The notes beneath the pieces were generated by a model. That model did no database searches. It was not told the DNA's origin and worked only from the letters and a program-made list of their open reading frames with translations. A program made the position numbers and the translations under genes. From Micromonospora vinacea (GTDB taxonomy: Bacteria > Actinomycetota > Actinomycetes > Mycobacteriales > Micromonosporaceae), in the NCBI RefSeq assembly GCF_015751785.1, contig NZ_JADOTY010000001.1, positions 4,898,001-4,962,000 of the forward strand: DNA of 64,000 nt, in the 5' to 3' direction. This document shows positions 18,486 through 26,945 of this stretch, one piece after another. The first letter of the stretch is position 1. The number at the start of each line of letters is the position of its first letter.

Positions 18486-19544
18486 ATGGTGCAGGACGTC
18501 GCGCGGCAGGTGGCCGACCAGGTGCGGACGGGCTTCGGCGTGCGTCTGTCCACGATGGAGCCGGTCACCTCCGGCGCCGACCAGCATGCCCGACTGTGGC
18601 TCGCCCAGGCCGCCGACGGCTCTCGGTACGCGGTCAAGCTGAGCGGTGGCGGCACCCCGGCCGGCCTGGTGGTGACGGCGTACCTGGCCGAACAGGGCGT
18701 GCCCGGCATCGTCGGGCCGCTGCGGGCCGACGACGGACGGCTGTCGATCGACAATGACGGGCGCCGCGTCTCGGTGGTGCCGTGGGTCTCCGACCAGCGG
18801 GCGCTCGACGCTCCGATGACCGGCGCGCACTGGCGCGCGTACGGTGAGGTGCTGGCCGCCGTGCACGAGGTGCCGGTGACCGACGAGCTGAGCCGGCTGC
18901 TACCGGCGGGCGGTGCCGCGTACCCCTCGATCGTGACCGCGACCCGGGCGATGGCCGCGCGGCTGCGCGACCCGGCCCCGGCCGACCTCGCGGACCCGCT
19001 TGTCGCGGAGTTGGCGGGGGTGTGGTCCGCGGTGGCCGACCGGCTGGGGGTGCTGACCCGTGAGGTCGAGCGCCGCGCCGCCGACCAGCGCGACCGACCC
19101 GGCCCGAACGTCGTCTGCCACGGCGACCCGCACCTGGGCAACCTGCTGCTCGGCGCGGACGGGCAGGTCTGGTTGATCGACTGGGACGACGCGGTGCTCG
19201 CCCCGCCCGAGTGCGACCTCATGTTCGTCCTCGGTGGGGTGCTCGCCTTCGCGCCGATCACTCCCGAGCAGCAGCAGGCCGTGCTCGCCGGCTACGGCAG
19301 GACCGATGTCGACAGGGTGCGCCTGGCCTGGTTCCTCGCGGTCCGCGCGCTGGACGACCTCAGCGACTGGACCCGCCAGGCGGTGGACCTCGACGCGGCG
19401 GCTGCCGACCGGGGCCGGGCGGCGCGGATCGTGCGGGGGCTGGTGTCACCGGTGGGTCTGGTCACTCTCGCCGATACGGCGTTGCGCGACAGTGACCGGC
19501 GGGGCCGAGCGGCGACCACGTCGTCTACGTCGGACAAAAAGTAA
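18486..19544 (+). CDS. APH-family phosphotransferase
   Basis: This 352-residue protein has an aminoglycoside-phosphotransferase fold. It shows the ATP-binding Lys in YAVKLSGGG, the catalytic loop CHGDPHLGN near residue 218 and the metal-binding IDWDD. Its overall shape, with a long helical insert before the catalytic loop, resembles proteins annotated as spectinomycin phosphotransferase-like, but the substrate is unknown. ATG 18486 was taken; an earlier in-frame ATG at 18414 would add 24 unconserved residues and overlap the decayed 5' region of the oxidoreductase. A hairpin follows the stop directly. Confidence 0.85.
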   Translation: MVQDVARQVADQVRTGFGVRLSTMEPVTSGADQHARLWLAQAADGSRYAVKLSGGGTPAGLVVTAYLAEQGVPGIVGPLRADDGRLSIDNDGRRVSVVPWVSDQRALDAPMTGAHWRAYGEVLAAVHEVPVTDELSRLLPAGGAAYPSIVTATRAMAARLRDPAPADLADPLVAELAGVWSAVADRLGVLTREVERRAADQRDRPGPNVVCHGDPHLGNLLLGADGQVWLIDWDDAVLAPPECDLMFVLGGVLAFAPITPEQQQAVLAGYGRTDVDRVRLAWFLAVRALDDLSDWTRQAVDLDAAAADRGRAARIVRGLVSPVGLVTLADTALRDSDRRGRAATTSSTSDKK

Positions 19545-19570
19545 GGCAGAGAGCGGATTCGCTCTCTGCC
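19545..19570 (+). terminator. 11-bp perfect hairpin after the phosphotransferase gene
   Basis: GGCAGAGAGCG pairs perfectly with CGCTCTCTGCC around a GATT loop, beginning at the base after the stop codon. It would insulate the monooxygenase gene from the upstream phosphotransferase. Confidence 0.75.
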
Positions 19571-19593
19571 ACCTCCAACATATATCGCACCGG

Positions 19594-19612
19594 GGGCCTT
19601 GCGGCAAGACCC
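19594..19612. promoter_or_regulatory. Rifamycin-associated element (RAE), 19-bp inverted repeat
   Basis: GGGCCTTGCGGCAAGACCC is a near-perfect inverted repeat centred on GCGGC. It matches, as I remember it, the 19-bp element described upstream of rifamycin-inactivation genes in actinomycetes. It lies 58 bp before the ATG of a Rox-like monooxygenase and just after the AT-rich TATAT. This predicts rifamycin-inducible expression. Confidence 0.85.
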
Positions 19613-19669
19613 GGGTGGTGCCGCAGAATCTCCAGCCGACGCCCAAATCTGGGAAAATCGGGGGATTCC

Positions 19670-21097
19670 ATGATCGATGTCATCATTGCCGGCGGCGGAC
19701 CGACCGGCCTGATGCTGGCCAGTGAGTTGCGGCTGCACGGGCTGCACCCACTCGTGATCGAGAAGGAGACCGAGCCGACCAGCTACGTCCGCGCGCTCGG
19801 CCTGCACGCACGCAGCATCGAGGTGCTGGACCAGCGAGGTCTGCTGGAGCGGTTCCTCGCCCTCGGGCAGCAACACCCGGTCGGGGGCTTCTTCGCCGCG
19901 ATTCCCAAGCCGTCGCCGGGCGGGCTGGACACCGCACACGCGTACGTCCTCGGCATTCCGCAGACCACCACCGACCGTCTCCTGAGCGAGCACGCCAGCG
20001 AGGTCGGCGTCGAGATCCGGCGCGGCAGTGAGCTCGTCGGGCTGAGCGAGGACGACCACGGGGTGACAGTGCGGCTGGCAGATGGCACGCAGTTGCGTAC
20101 GCGCTACCTCGTCGGCTGCGACGGCGGTCGCAGCACCGTACGCGGGCTGCTCGGTGTCGGCTTTCCCGGCGAGCCCAGCAGCGTCGAGACGCTGCTGGGC
20201 GAGATGGAGGTGGGCGTGCCGCCGGAGACGGTGGCCGACGTGGTGGCCGAGGTCCGCAGGACCCACCTCCGATTCGGTCTCGGGCCCCTCGGAGGCGGGG
20301 TGTACCGCGTCCTCGTCCCGGCCGAGGGGGTGGTCGAGGACCGCACGGTCCCACCGACCATCGACGACTTCAAACACCAACTGCGGGTGTACGCGGGCAC
20401 CGACTTCGGTGTCCACTCACCGCGCTGGCTCTCCCGCTTCGGTGACGCCACGCGGCTGGCCGAGCGTTACCGGGTCGGGCGGGTGCTGCTCGCCGGCGAC
20501 GCGGCGCACATCCACCCGCCGACCGGCGGGCAGGGGCTCAACCTCGGCATCCAGGACGCGTTCAACCTCGGCTGGAAACTGGCCGCCGAGCTCAACGGCT
20601 GGGCGCCGGAGGGGCTGCTGGACAGCTACCACAGCGAACGGCATCCGGTGGCCGCTGACGTGCTGAACAACACCCGGGCGCAGATGCTGCTGCTCTCACC
20701 CGAGCCGGGGCCGCGGTCGGTGCGCCACCTGTTGTCGGAGCTGTTGGACTTCGAGGACGTCAACCGGTACCTGATCGAGAAGATCACCGCGATCGGGGTC
20801 CGCTACGACGTCGGCGCGGGCCACGACATGCTCGGGCGCCACATGCGTGACGTACGGCTGAAGCGGGGGCGCCTCTACGAGCTGATGCACGGCGGCCGCG
20901 GCCTGCTGCTCGACCAGACCGGCCAGCTCTCGGTCTCCGGCTGGGCGGAGCGGGTCGACCACGTCGTCGACGTCAGCGAGGAGTTGGCGGTCCCTGCCGT
21001 GCTGCTACGGCCCGACGGTCACGTGGCGTGGGTCGGCGACGACCAGGCCGACCTGCTCAGCCAACTGCCCAGGTGGTTTGGCGCGCCTGTCACCTGA
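19670..21097 (+). CDS. rox: Rox-like rifampicin monooxygenase (class A flavoprotein)
   Basis: This 475-residue flavoprotein has the FAD-binding GGGPTGLMLASELR at the N-terminus, CDGGRSTVR near residue 150, and GDAAHIHPPTGGQGLNLG near 275. It ends with the thioredoxin-like domain typical of aromatic hydroxylases. The N-terminus, VETLLGEMEV, HSPRWLSRFGDATR and the C-terminal VLLRPDGHVAW agree closely with the Streptomyces venezuelae Rox enzyme as I recall it. That enzyme hydroxylates the rifamycin naphthyl ring, causing linearisation and loss of activity. The RAE upstream supports the assignment. It is monocistronic and convergent with the GGDEF gene, with 4 bp between stops. Confidence 0.88.
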   Translation: MIDVIIAGGGPTGLMLASELRLHGLHPLVIEKETEPTSYVRALGLHARSIEVLDQRGLLERFLALGQQHPVGGFFAAIPKPSPGGLDTAHAYVLGIPQTTTDRLLSEHASEVGVEIRRGSELVGLSEDDHGVTVRLADGTQLRTRYLVGCDGGRSTVRGLLGVGFPGEPSSVETLLGEMEVGVPPETVADVVAEVRRTHLRFGLGPLGGGVYRVLVPAEGVVEDRTVPPTIDDFKHQLRVYAGTDFGVHSPRWLSRFGDATRLAERYRVGRVLLAGDAAHIHPPTGGQGLNLGIQDAFNLGWKLAAELNGWAPEGLLDSYHSERHPVAADVLNNTRAQMLLLSPEPGPRSVRHLLSELLDFEDVNRYLIEKITAIGVRYDVGAGHDMLGRHMRDVRLKRGRLYELMHGGRGLLLDQTGQLSVSGWAERVDHVVDVSEELAVPAVLLRPDGHVAWVGDDQADLLSQLPRWFGAPVT

Positions 21098-21101
21098 ACT
21101 G

Positions 21102-21764
21102 TCAGCGCTCCGCGAGGAACGCGCTGTCGACCAACTGGCGGGGCGACCGGGCGCCACCGAGGCTCTTCGCCTGGTACATGGCCGCGTCGGCGCGGCTGAG
21201 CGCGTCGGTGAGCTGGGCCGGGCCGGTCACCGGGGCGAGCCCGACGGAGGCGGTGACCCGTACGCTGCACCCGCTCAACCGGATCGGCGCGGCGACGGTC
21301 TCGGCGAGCCGGCGGGTGGAGTGATCGATCCAGCGCCGGTCGACGGTGGGGCTGGAGAGCAGGCCGGCGAACTCGTCGCCACCGAGGCGGGCGACGAGAT
21401 TGTCACCGGCGAAGCCGGCGAGCCGTTCGGCCACGCTGATCAGCACCTGGTCGCCGGCGGCGTGCCCGTACCGGTCGTTGATCTGCTTGAAGTCGTCCAG
21501 GTCGAGCACCACGGCGATCAGCGGCTGGCCGGCGGCGTCGGTGAGCAGGGCGGCTGCCAGGCGGTAGAAGGCGCGGCGATTGGGCAGCCCGGTGAGCGGG
21601 TCGTGACTGGCGGCGTGCCGTTCGGCGGCCAGCTCTGCCTGGAGGTGGCTGATCTCGGCCTCGGCGCGCACCGCCCGTCGGCGTAGTTGCCAGGAGGAGA
21701 GCAGCGCGCCGGCTGCGCAGACGCCGGAGGCGACACTCATCGGATCCGGCACGAACCCTCCCAT
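21102..21764 (-). CDS. GGDEF-domain protein (putative diguanylate cyclase)
   Basis: This 220-residue protein has a short N-terminal hydrophobic segment (SVASGVCAAGALLSS), a charged helix likely to form a coiled coil (AEISHLQAELAAERH), then a GGDEF domain. DPLTGLPNRRAF opens the domain, DLDDFKQINDRYGH binds metal, and the signature RLGGDEFAG is intact, so c-di-GMP synthesis is plausible. The RxxD inhibitory site expected five residues before GGDEF is absent, suggesting no product inhibition there. ATG 21764 was chosen; longer in-frame starts run into non-coding sequence. A candidate BldD box lies upstream. Confidence 0.86.
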   Translation of the reverse strand: MGGFVPDPMSVASGVCAAGALLSSWQLRRRAVRAEAEISHLQAELAAERHAASHDPLTGLPNRRAFYRLAAALLTDAAGQPLIAVVLDLDDFKQINDRYGHAAGDQVLISVAERLAGFAGDNLVARLGGDEFAGLLSSPTVDRRWIDHSTRRLAETVAAPIRLSGCSVRVTASVGLAPVTGPAQLTDALSRADAAMYQAKSLGGARSPRQLVDSAFLAER

Positions 21765-21845
21765 CGCCGCGACCGCCTCCAGCCTTCGGTTGACGCGGCG
21801 CGCCGCGTCGGGCCCAGTTTTGCCTGATCGTCGCCCGTCTGGGGG

Positions 21846-21858
21846 TAACACAAAGTGA
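21846..21858. promoter_or_regulatory. Candidate BldD-binding box upstream of the GGDEF gene
   Basis: TAACACAAAGTGA fits the BldD consensus TNACNCWGNGTNA at all but one fixed position (A instead of the central G). It lies 82 bp upstream of the GGDEF start, in the divergent region shared with the DUF397 gene. BldD is a c-di-GMP-responsive repressor that controls diguanylate cyclase genes in Streptomyces. Confidence 0.45.
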
Positions 21859-22016
21859 ACGGATGGGCACCGATCATGTGCGTTATCATGCTCGCCGTCG
21901 GGTGCAGATGCAATAGCAGATGCACGTGCAGAACCGTCCAATGTCGATACCGCACCCCCTCGCCGTCACCGCTCCTCCCACGGCCACCGGCGGGCTCGTA
22001 ACAGAAAGACGCCTTC

Positions 22017-22256
22017 ATGCAGCAGCCACCCAATGGCGTACCGATCCACCAGTTGCCTCCGCTGAGCTGGCAGAAGAGTCGCCGCAGCAACCCCAGCGGC
22101 AACTGCGTCGAACTGGCCGAACTGCCCGAGGGAGCGGGCATCGCGGTCCGGAACTCACGACACCCGGAGGGGCCGGCGCTGATCTACACGGTCGACGAGA
22201 TCGCCGCCTTCGTTCTCGGTGCGCGGGACGGAGATTTCGACCATCTGATCAACTGA
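22017..22256 (+). CDS. DUF397 domain protein
   Basis: This 79-residue protein has the DUF397 hallmarks SWQKSRRSNPSGNCVELAEL, VRNSRHPEGPALIYT and a final segment equivalent to WxxFLxxxKxGxFD (here AAFVLGARDGDFDHL). In actinomycetes these small proteins are typically encoded beside XRE regulators with a DUF5753 domain, as here, and such pairs resemble toxin-antitoxin-like or developmental regulatory units. The start is ATG 22017. Confidence 0.92.
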   Translation: MQQPPNGVPIHQLPPLSWQKSRRSNPSGNCVELAELPEGAGIAVRNSRHPEGPALIYTVDEIAAFVLGARDGDFDHLIN

Positions 22257-22398
22257 CCGGCCGGGGGTGGGTCGTCCCGGCGACGGGACCGATTCACCGG
22301 CGCGGAGGAGTTCACCTCACTGTCGGTCCATGGCATGCTTACACGTCGGCCGGGCCGGGGCGCCCGGCCGTCGTGGGTCGGTGTCCGGAGGTCCGCAC

Positions 22399-23286
22399 GT
22401 GACGATGGTTCCCGCCGAGGGTGGCCCGACAACCGGGCCGACCGTGCTGCGCATGCTGCTCGGCGCTCAACTGCGTCGTCTGCGGGAGTCCAGCGGGGTG
22501 ACCCGGGAGGGCGCCGGCTGGGAGATCCGCTCCTCCGAATCCAAGATCAGTCGAATGGAGCTGGGCCGGGTCGGCTTCAAGGAGCGCGACGTCGCCGACC
22601 TGTTGACGCTCTACGGCGTCACCGAGGAACACGAGCGTGACGCGCTGCTCAAGCTCGCGCGGGACGCGAACAGCCCCGGCTGGTGGCACCGCTACGGCGA
22701 CGTGCTGCCGTCCTGGTTCCAGTCGTACCTGGGCCTGGAGGCCGCCGCCGCACTGATCCGCAGCTACGAGGTGCAGTTCGTGCCCGGCCTCCTGCAGACC
22801 CGGGAGTACGCCCGGGCGGTCGTGCTGCTCGGGCACGGCGCGGCCGGCCCGGGTGAGATCGACAGGCGTGTCGCGCTGCGGATGCAGCGTCAGCAGTTGC
22901 TCCAGCGGAGCAATCCGCCGCAGCTCTGGGCCGTGGTGGACGAGGCGGCGCTGCGCCGACCCATCGGCGGTGCCGAGGTCATGCGGGGCCAGCTCACCGC
23001 GCTCATCGAGGCGACCAAGTCGCCGCACATCCGGCTCCAGGTCATTCCATTCGCCGCCGGTGGCCACGCCGCCGCTGGTGGCGCCTTCACCATCCTGCGC
23101 TTCGGCGACCAGGAGCTTCCCGACATCGTCTACATCGAACAGCTCACCAGCGCCATCTACCTCGACAAGCGCGACGACCTGGACTACTACGCGGTGGCCA
23201 TGGAGCGGCTCTGCGTCGAGGCCGAGCCGCCGGAGCGTACGGCGGAGATCCTCAGCCGCCTTCTGGACGACACCTACCCGGCCTGA
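22399..23286 (+). CDS. XRE-family HTH regulator with DUF5753 domain
   Basis: This 295-residue protein has an N-terminal helix-turn-helix (LGAQLRRLRESSGVTREGAG through SSESKISRMELGR) and then a DUF5753 domain (WFQSYLGLEAAAALIRSYE, FVPGLLQTREYAR, QRQQLLQRSNPPQLWAVVDE). GTG 22399 is favoured by GGAGGT seven bases upstream; ATG 22405 is an alternative. It lies 142 bp after the DUF397 gene on the same strand, forming the standard actinomycete pair. It probably regulates its own locus; target unknown. Confidence 0.92.
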   Translation: MTMVPAEGGPTTGPTVLRMLLGAQLRRLRESSGVTREGAGWEIRSSESKISRMELGRVGFKERDVADLLTLYGVTEEHERDALLKLARDANSPGWWHRYGDVLPSWFQSYLGLEAAAALIRSYEVQFVPGLLQTREYARAVVLLGHGAAGPGEIDRRVALRMQRQQLLQRSNPPQLWAVVDEAALRRPIGGAEVMRGQLTALIEATKSPHIRLQVIPFAAGGHAAAGGAFTILRFGDQELPDIVYIEQLTSAIYLDKRDDLDYYAVAMERLCVEAEPPERTAEILSRLLDDTYPA

Positions 23287-23361
23287 CTCTCGACCGCGCC
23301 GGCCCCACAGGGCGGATTCTCAGCTGACGTATTGACCGACGCGGACCCGTCGGGCTAGTCT

Positions 23362-23390
23362 CTGTATCGATACAGACTGAATCGATGCAG
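23362..23390. promoter_or_regulatory. Two tandem 14-bp LacI-type operators
   Basis: CTGTATCGATACAG (23362-23375) is a perfect palindrome, and CTGAATCGATGCAG (23377-23390) is a near copy one base later. The pair lies just before the GTG of the LacI-family gene and has the central CG step typical of LacI/PurR operators. Autoregulation is the simplest reading. Confidence 0.7.
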
Positions 23391-23394
23391 AGGG

Positions 23395-24465
23395 GTGCCG
23401 GTGAAGCCAACACTGCAAGCCGTGGCCGACGCCGTGGGCGTCTCCCGCAGCACGGTGTCCAACGCCTACAGCCGCCCCGACCAGCTCTCCGCCGCCCTGC
23501 GCGAGCGGATCCTGGACGCCGCCCGGCAACTCGGATACCCCGGCCCCAACCCCACCGCGCGCTCCCTGCGCCGGGGCTTCGTCGGGTCGATCGGAGTGCT
23601 GTTCACCTCGCAACTGTCGTACGCCTTCACCGACCCGTTCGCGGTCCGCTTCCTCGCCGGTGTCGGCGCGGCCGCCGAGCGGCACGGCACGAGCATGCTG
23701 CTGGTGCCGCTGCCTCCGGCGGTGACCGACGCCCGGCGGGCCGTGGAGAACGCCGCCGTCGACGGGTTCTGCGTCTACTGCGTCGCCGACGAGGAATGGG
23801 CGCTGGACGTGATCCGCCAACGTGGGCTGCCGTTCGTCAGCACGGCCGCCCGCGACGACGCCGGCGCCGACGAGCGGTTCGTCGGCATCGACGAGCGGGC
23901 CGCCGCGCGCAGCGTCGCCGCGCACGTCGCCGGGCTCGGGCACCGTCGGGTTGCGCTGCTCGCCGACTCCGTGCTGCCGGACGCGCCGCCCGGCCCGCTC
24001 AGCCTGGCCGGGGTCGACCAGGTGCCGCATCCGACCACCCGAGGTCGGCTCAGCGGGTTCGCCGACGCCTTCGCCGAGGTCGGCGTCGACTGGGCCGAGC
24101 TGACAGTGGTCAACGTCCCCGGCAACAGCCGCCCGGCGGCGGCCACCGTCGTCGCCGGGCTGTTCGACCAACCCGCGCCACCGACGGCCGTGCTGGCCGG
24201 CTCCGACGTCCTCGCGCTCGGCGTGCTCGACGCCCTGGCCGCACGACCGGCGCATGACCGTCCCACCGTCTCGGTGACCGGCTTCGACGACATCCCCGGG
24301 GCCGCCGCGGCCGGCCTCACCACCGTCCGGCAACCGGCCGAGGAGAAGGGCCGGATCGCCGCCGAACTGTTGCTCGACCCGCCCGCGGACGCCGCGGCCG
24401 GTCACGTGTTGCTGCCCACCGCACTCGTCGTCCGGGGCTCCACCGGACCTGTCCCGAGGAGTTGA
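23395..24465 (+). CDS. LacI-family transcriptional regulator
   Basis: This 356-residue protein has the N-terminal HTH TLQAVADAVGVSRSTVSNAY with hinge helix PTARSLRRG, followed by a periplasmic-binding-protein-like ligand domain (GSIGVLFTSQL, VDGFCVYCVAD, GLGHRRVALLADS, VTGFDDIPGAAAAGLTTVRQ). The effector is unknown. Start GTG 23395 (or GTG 23401). It overlies a double palindrome likely to be its own operator. A 67-codon gene follows after 2 bp, so the two are co-transcribed. Confidence 0.92.
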   Translation: MPVKPTLQAVADAVGVSRSTVSNAYSRPDQLSAALRERILDAARQLGYPGPNPTARSLRRGFVGSIGVLFTSQLSYAFTDPFAVRFLAGVGAAAERHGTSMLLVPLPPAVTDARRAVENAAVDGFCVYCVADEEWALDVIRQRGLPFVSTAARDDAGADERFVGIDERAAARSVAAHVAGLGHRRVALLADSVLPDAPPGPLSLAGVDQVPHPTTRGRLSGFADAFAEVGVDWAELTVVNVPGNSRPAAATVVAGLFDQPAPPTAVLAGSDVLALGVLDALAARPAHDRPTVSVTGFDDIPGAAAAGLTTVRQPAEEKGRIAAELLLDPPADAAAGHVLLPTALVVRGSTGPVPRS

Positions 24466-24467
24466 CC

Positions 24468-24671
24468 ATGGAACTTCCCACCGGATACATCACCGCCCTC
24501 GACGCCATGAACCGGCACGTCAACTCGGCCCGACCGGACGCTCCGGTCCAGGTCGAACACCCCCGCCGGGCCCTGCTCGCCCCGACCCGGCAGGTCACCG
24601 CCCTCGCCCTGCGCCGGCTCGCCGACCGCATCCAGCCGCGACCGCTGCCCAGCACCCCGCGCTGCTCCTGA
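24468..24671 (+). CDS. Small hypothetical protein co-transcribed with the LacI regulator
   Basis: The predicted protein is 67 residues, MELPTGYITALDAMNRHV followed by a Pro/Arg-rich tail. ATG 24468 follows CGAGGAGTTGACC, a good ribosome site at the end of the LacI gene, which favours real translation. No domain, signal peptide or membrane segment is visible and I do not recognise the family. Coupling to the regulator suggests a related minor role, but no function can be assigned. Confidence 0.55.
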   Translation: MELPTGYITALDAMNRHVNSARPDAPVQVEHPRRALLAPTRQVTALALRRLADRIQPRPLPSTPRCS

Positions 24672-24769
24672 CCCGCACCAATCCCATTCCGGTACGCACG
24701 GGACGAACAGTGTGGGGCCGGGCACGCAGAGTGGTCGAGGGCGGTGTTGCCAGGCAGACTGGTGAAGCC

Positions 24770-26227
24770 ATGTCACCGCTCATGCCCACTCTCCGCCTCC
24801 ACGACCGCTACGTACTGCACGAGCGGATCGGTCTCGGTGGCATGTCCGAGGTGTGGCGAGGCGACGACGAGGTGCTCGGGCGGCCGGTCGCGATCAAGGT
24901 GCTCGCCGGGCAGTTCGCCACCGACCCACAGCTGCGGGCCACCATCCAACGCGAGGCCCGCGCGGCCGCCCGGCTGACCCACCCACACGTCACCCAGGTG
25001 TACGACTACGCCGAGGCGACCCTGGCCGGCGGCGTCGTGGTCCCGTACCTGGTGATGGAGCTTGTCGACGGTCACAACCTGGCCGACCGGCTCCGGTCCG
25101 GGCCGCTGCCCTGGCCGGAGGCGGTCCGGGTGGCCGGGCAGATCGCCGCCGCGCTGGCCGCCGCGCACCGCATCGGCGTCGTGCACCGTGACGTCAAGCC
25201 CGGCAACGTCATGCTCACCGACACCGGCGCCAAGGTGCTCGACTTCGGCATCGCCGCGCTCGGCGGCCTCGACAGCCAGTCCGGCGAACCGCTGATGGGC
25301 ACCCCCGCCTACTTCGCCCCGGAACGGCTGACCGCCGGCCCGCCCGACCCGGCGAGCGACGTGTACGCCCTCGGCGCACTGCTCTACCGCACCCTCACCG
25401 GGCGGGCGCCACTGCCCGTGCAGAGCTGGGAGGACGCGCTGGAGGTGCACCGGCGGGGCACCCCGGTGCCGCCGCTGCGGGTGCCCGGCCTCCCCGCCGA
25501 CATCGCCGAGCTGACCGTCGCCTGCCTGGCCGCCAACCCGGCAGACCGGCCGAGCGCCGCGCACCTGGCCCGCCGGTTCGGCGCCGGTCAGCCGGTGGAG
25601 CCACCCACCGAGCTGCTGCGCATCCGGCCAGCCGCCCACCCGCCCACCCTGATCGACAGGTCGGTGGCCGCCCGCCCCGTCCCGGTTGCCGCCCCGCCGG
25701 CCCGACGCCGAACGCGTCGGCCTCTCGCCGCGCTCGTCGCCGCCGTGCTCGCCGTACTGGTCGGGGTCGGCGCCCTGCTCGTGGAGAATCCGCTCGGCAG
25801 GCCGAACACCCCGGACCCAGCCGAGGTCGCCGACGCACCGTCGACCTCCGCCCCGGCGGCGCCCACGCCCACGACACTCTCGCCGACGCCGGCCGCACCT
25901 CCCTCGCCCTCTGCCACCAGCACCGCGCCCCCGAGCGTCGGGCAGCAGATACCGGTCAGCTTCCGGGAGGTGAGCAAGGAGTTCGCCGCCGTCCTGGCCA
26001 CCGCCGTCGCCCGCGGCGACGTCGACCCGAGGACCGCCGAGGATCTGCGTGACGACCTCGCCGACCTCGACCGCCGCACCCGGGACCGCGCCAAGCGCGT
26101 CGCCGACCTGCGGGACCACATCGCCGAGCTGGTGCGGCGGGACCGCCTACCAGCGCAGACGGGCGCGAAACTGGACGCTCTGCTCAGCCGGGCCGGCAGC
26201 TTCTCCACCGGCCGTACGGACGACTGA
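24770..26227 (+). CDS. Membrane-anchored Ser/Thr protein kinase (PknB-like)
   Basis: This 485-residue protein starts with a Hanks-type kinase domain: IGLGGMSEVW glycine loop (about 19-28), VAIKVL Lys near 43, HRDVKPGN catalytic loop near 139, DFGIAALGG near 158 and GTPAYFAPERL activation segment. A Pro/Ala juxtamembrane region leads to one transmembrane helix (about 317-340). Outside lies a Thr/Pro/Ser-rich linker, then a small helical C-terminal domain of about 85 charged residues (FREVSKEFAAVLATAV onward). There are no PASTA repeats, so the extracellular signal is unknown. It probably phosphorylates cytoplasmic targets. Confidence 0.93.
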   Translation: MSPLMPTLRLHDRYVLHERIGLGGMSEVWRGDDEVLGRPVAIKVLAGQFATDPQLRATIQREARAAARLTHPHVTQVYDYAEATLAGGVVVPYLVMELVDGHNLADRLRSGPLPWPEAVRVAGQIAAALAAAHRIGVVHRDVKPGNVMLTDTGAKVLDFGIAALGGLDSQSGEPLMGTPAYFAPERLTAGPPDPASDVYALGALLYRTLTGRAPLPVQSWEDALEVHRRGTPVPPLRVPGLPADIAELTVACLAANPADRPSAAHLARRFGAGQPVEPPTELLRIRPAAHPPTLIDRSVAARPVPVAAPPARRRTRRPLAALVAAVLAVLVGVGALLVENPLGRPNTPDPAEVADAPSTSAPAAPTPTTLSPTPAAPPSPSATSTAPPSVGQQIPVSFREVSKEFAAVLATAVARGDVDPRTAEDLRDDLADLDRRTRDRAKRVADLRDHIAELVRRDRLPAQTGAKLDALLSRAGSFSTGRTDD

Positions 26228-26260
26228 TACTCCCGTCAATACCGCTGGCATGATGTCCCG

Positions 26261-26902
26261 ATGCGGACACGTCTGATCTTCGTGCGACACGGCGAGTCGG
26301 TCCACCAGCTCGAAGGAATCGTCGGTGGGCCGCGTGGCTGTCGGGGCCTCACCGCCCTCGGCCACGAGCAGGCCCACAACCTGGCCAACCGGCTCACCGG
26401 GGAGGTCGCCGCCGACGGACCGGTGGCGGTCTACTCGTCCGTGCTGCGCAGGGCGGTCGAGACCGCGCAACCGATCGGCGCGGCGTTGGGCGTCCGGCCG
26501 GTGGCCGACTGTGGTCTCTGCACCTGGCACACACCTCCGTACGCCGACGGCCTGCCGACCGCCCTCTTCCGCACCGACCACGCGGTGCCAGGTGGCGGCG
26601 TGTTCCGACCATTCGAGGAGGGCAACGAGAGCTGGGCCGAACTGGTGGTCCGCGTCAGCCGCGCCATCATGGAGATCGCCCACCGGCACCGGGGCTCCAC
26701 TGTGATCCTGGTCGGTCACAGCGAGACAGTCGAGGGCGGGTTCCACGCGCTCGCGGCGCAGCCGGTCTTCCGGGCGTTCGACCTGGACGTGCCCCCGGCC
26801 TCGATCACCGAATGGACCACCGACCACGACCCGGGCGGTTGGCCGCCGGCCCGCTGGACGCTGCGCCGCTTCGCCGACACCGCCGGGTGGCCCAGAGGGT
26901 GA
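26261..26902 (+). CDS. Histidine phosphatase family protein
   Basis: This 213-residue protein starts with the phosphoglycerate-mutase-like RHGES motif (FVRHGESVHQ) carrying the phospho-accepting His, and has the second catalytic His in VILVGHSETVEG near residue 150. The C-terminus adds a short strand-helix region. Substrate unknown; the superfamily covers phosphatases of sugars, nucleotides and cofactors. ATG 26261, 33 bp after the kinase gene, so co-transcription is possible. Confidence 0.88.
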   Translation: MRTRLIFVRHGESVHQLEGIVGGPRGCRGLTALGHEQAHNLANRLTGEVAADGPVAVYSSVLRRAVETAQPIGAALGVRPVADCGLCTWHTPPYADGLPTALFRTDHAVPGGGVFRPFEEGNESWAELVVRVSRAIMEIAHRHRGSTVILVGHSETVEGGFHALAAQPVFRAFDLDVPPASITEWTTDHDPGGWPPARWTLRRFADTAGWPRG

Positions 26903-26945
26903 CCCAGGCCATGCCGTGCGCGACCAGCTCAGGCCGGCGCCGCGG

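Noticed and set aside
18486..19544. Rifampicin phosphotransferase next to the rox gene
   Set aside because: Rph proteins are about 870 residues with a different architecture; this is a 352-residue APH-fold protein followed by its own terminator.
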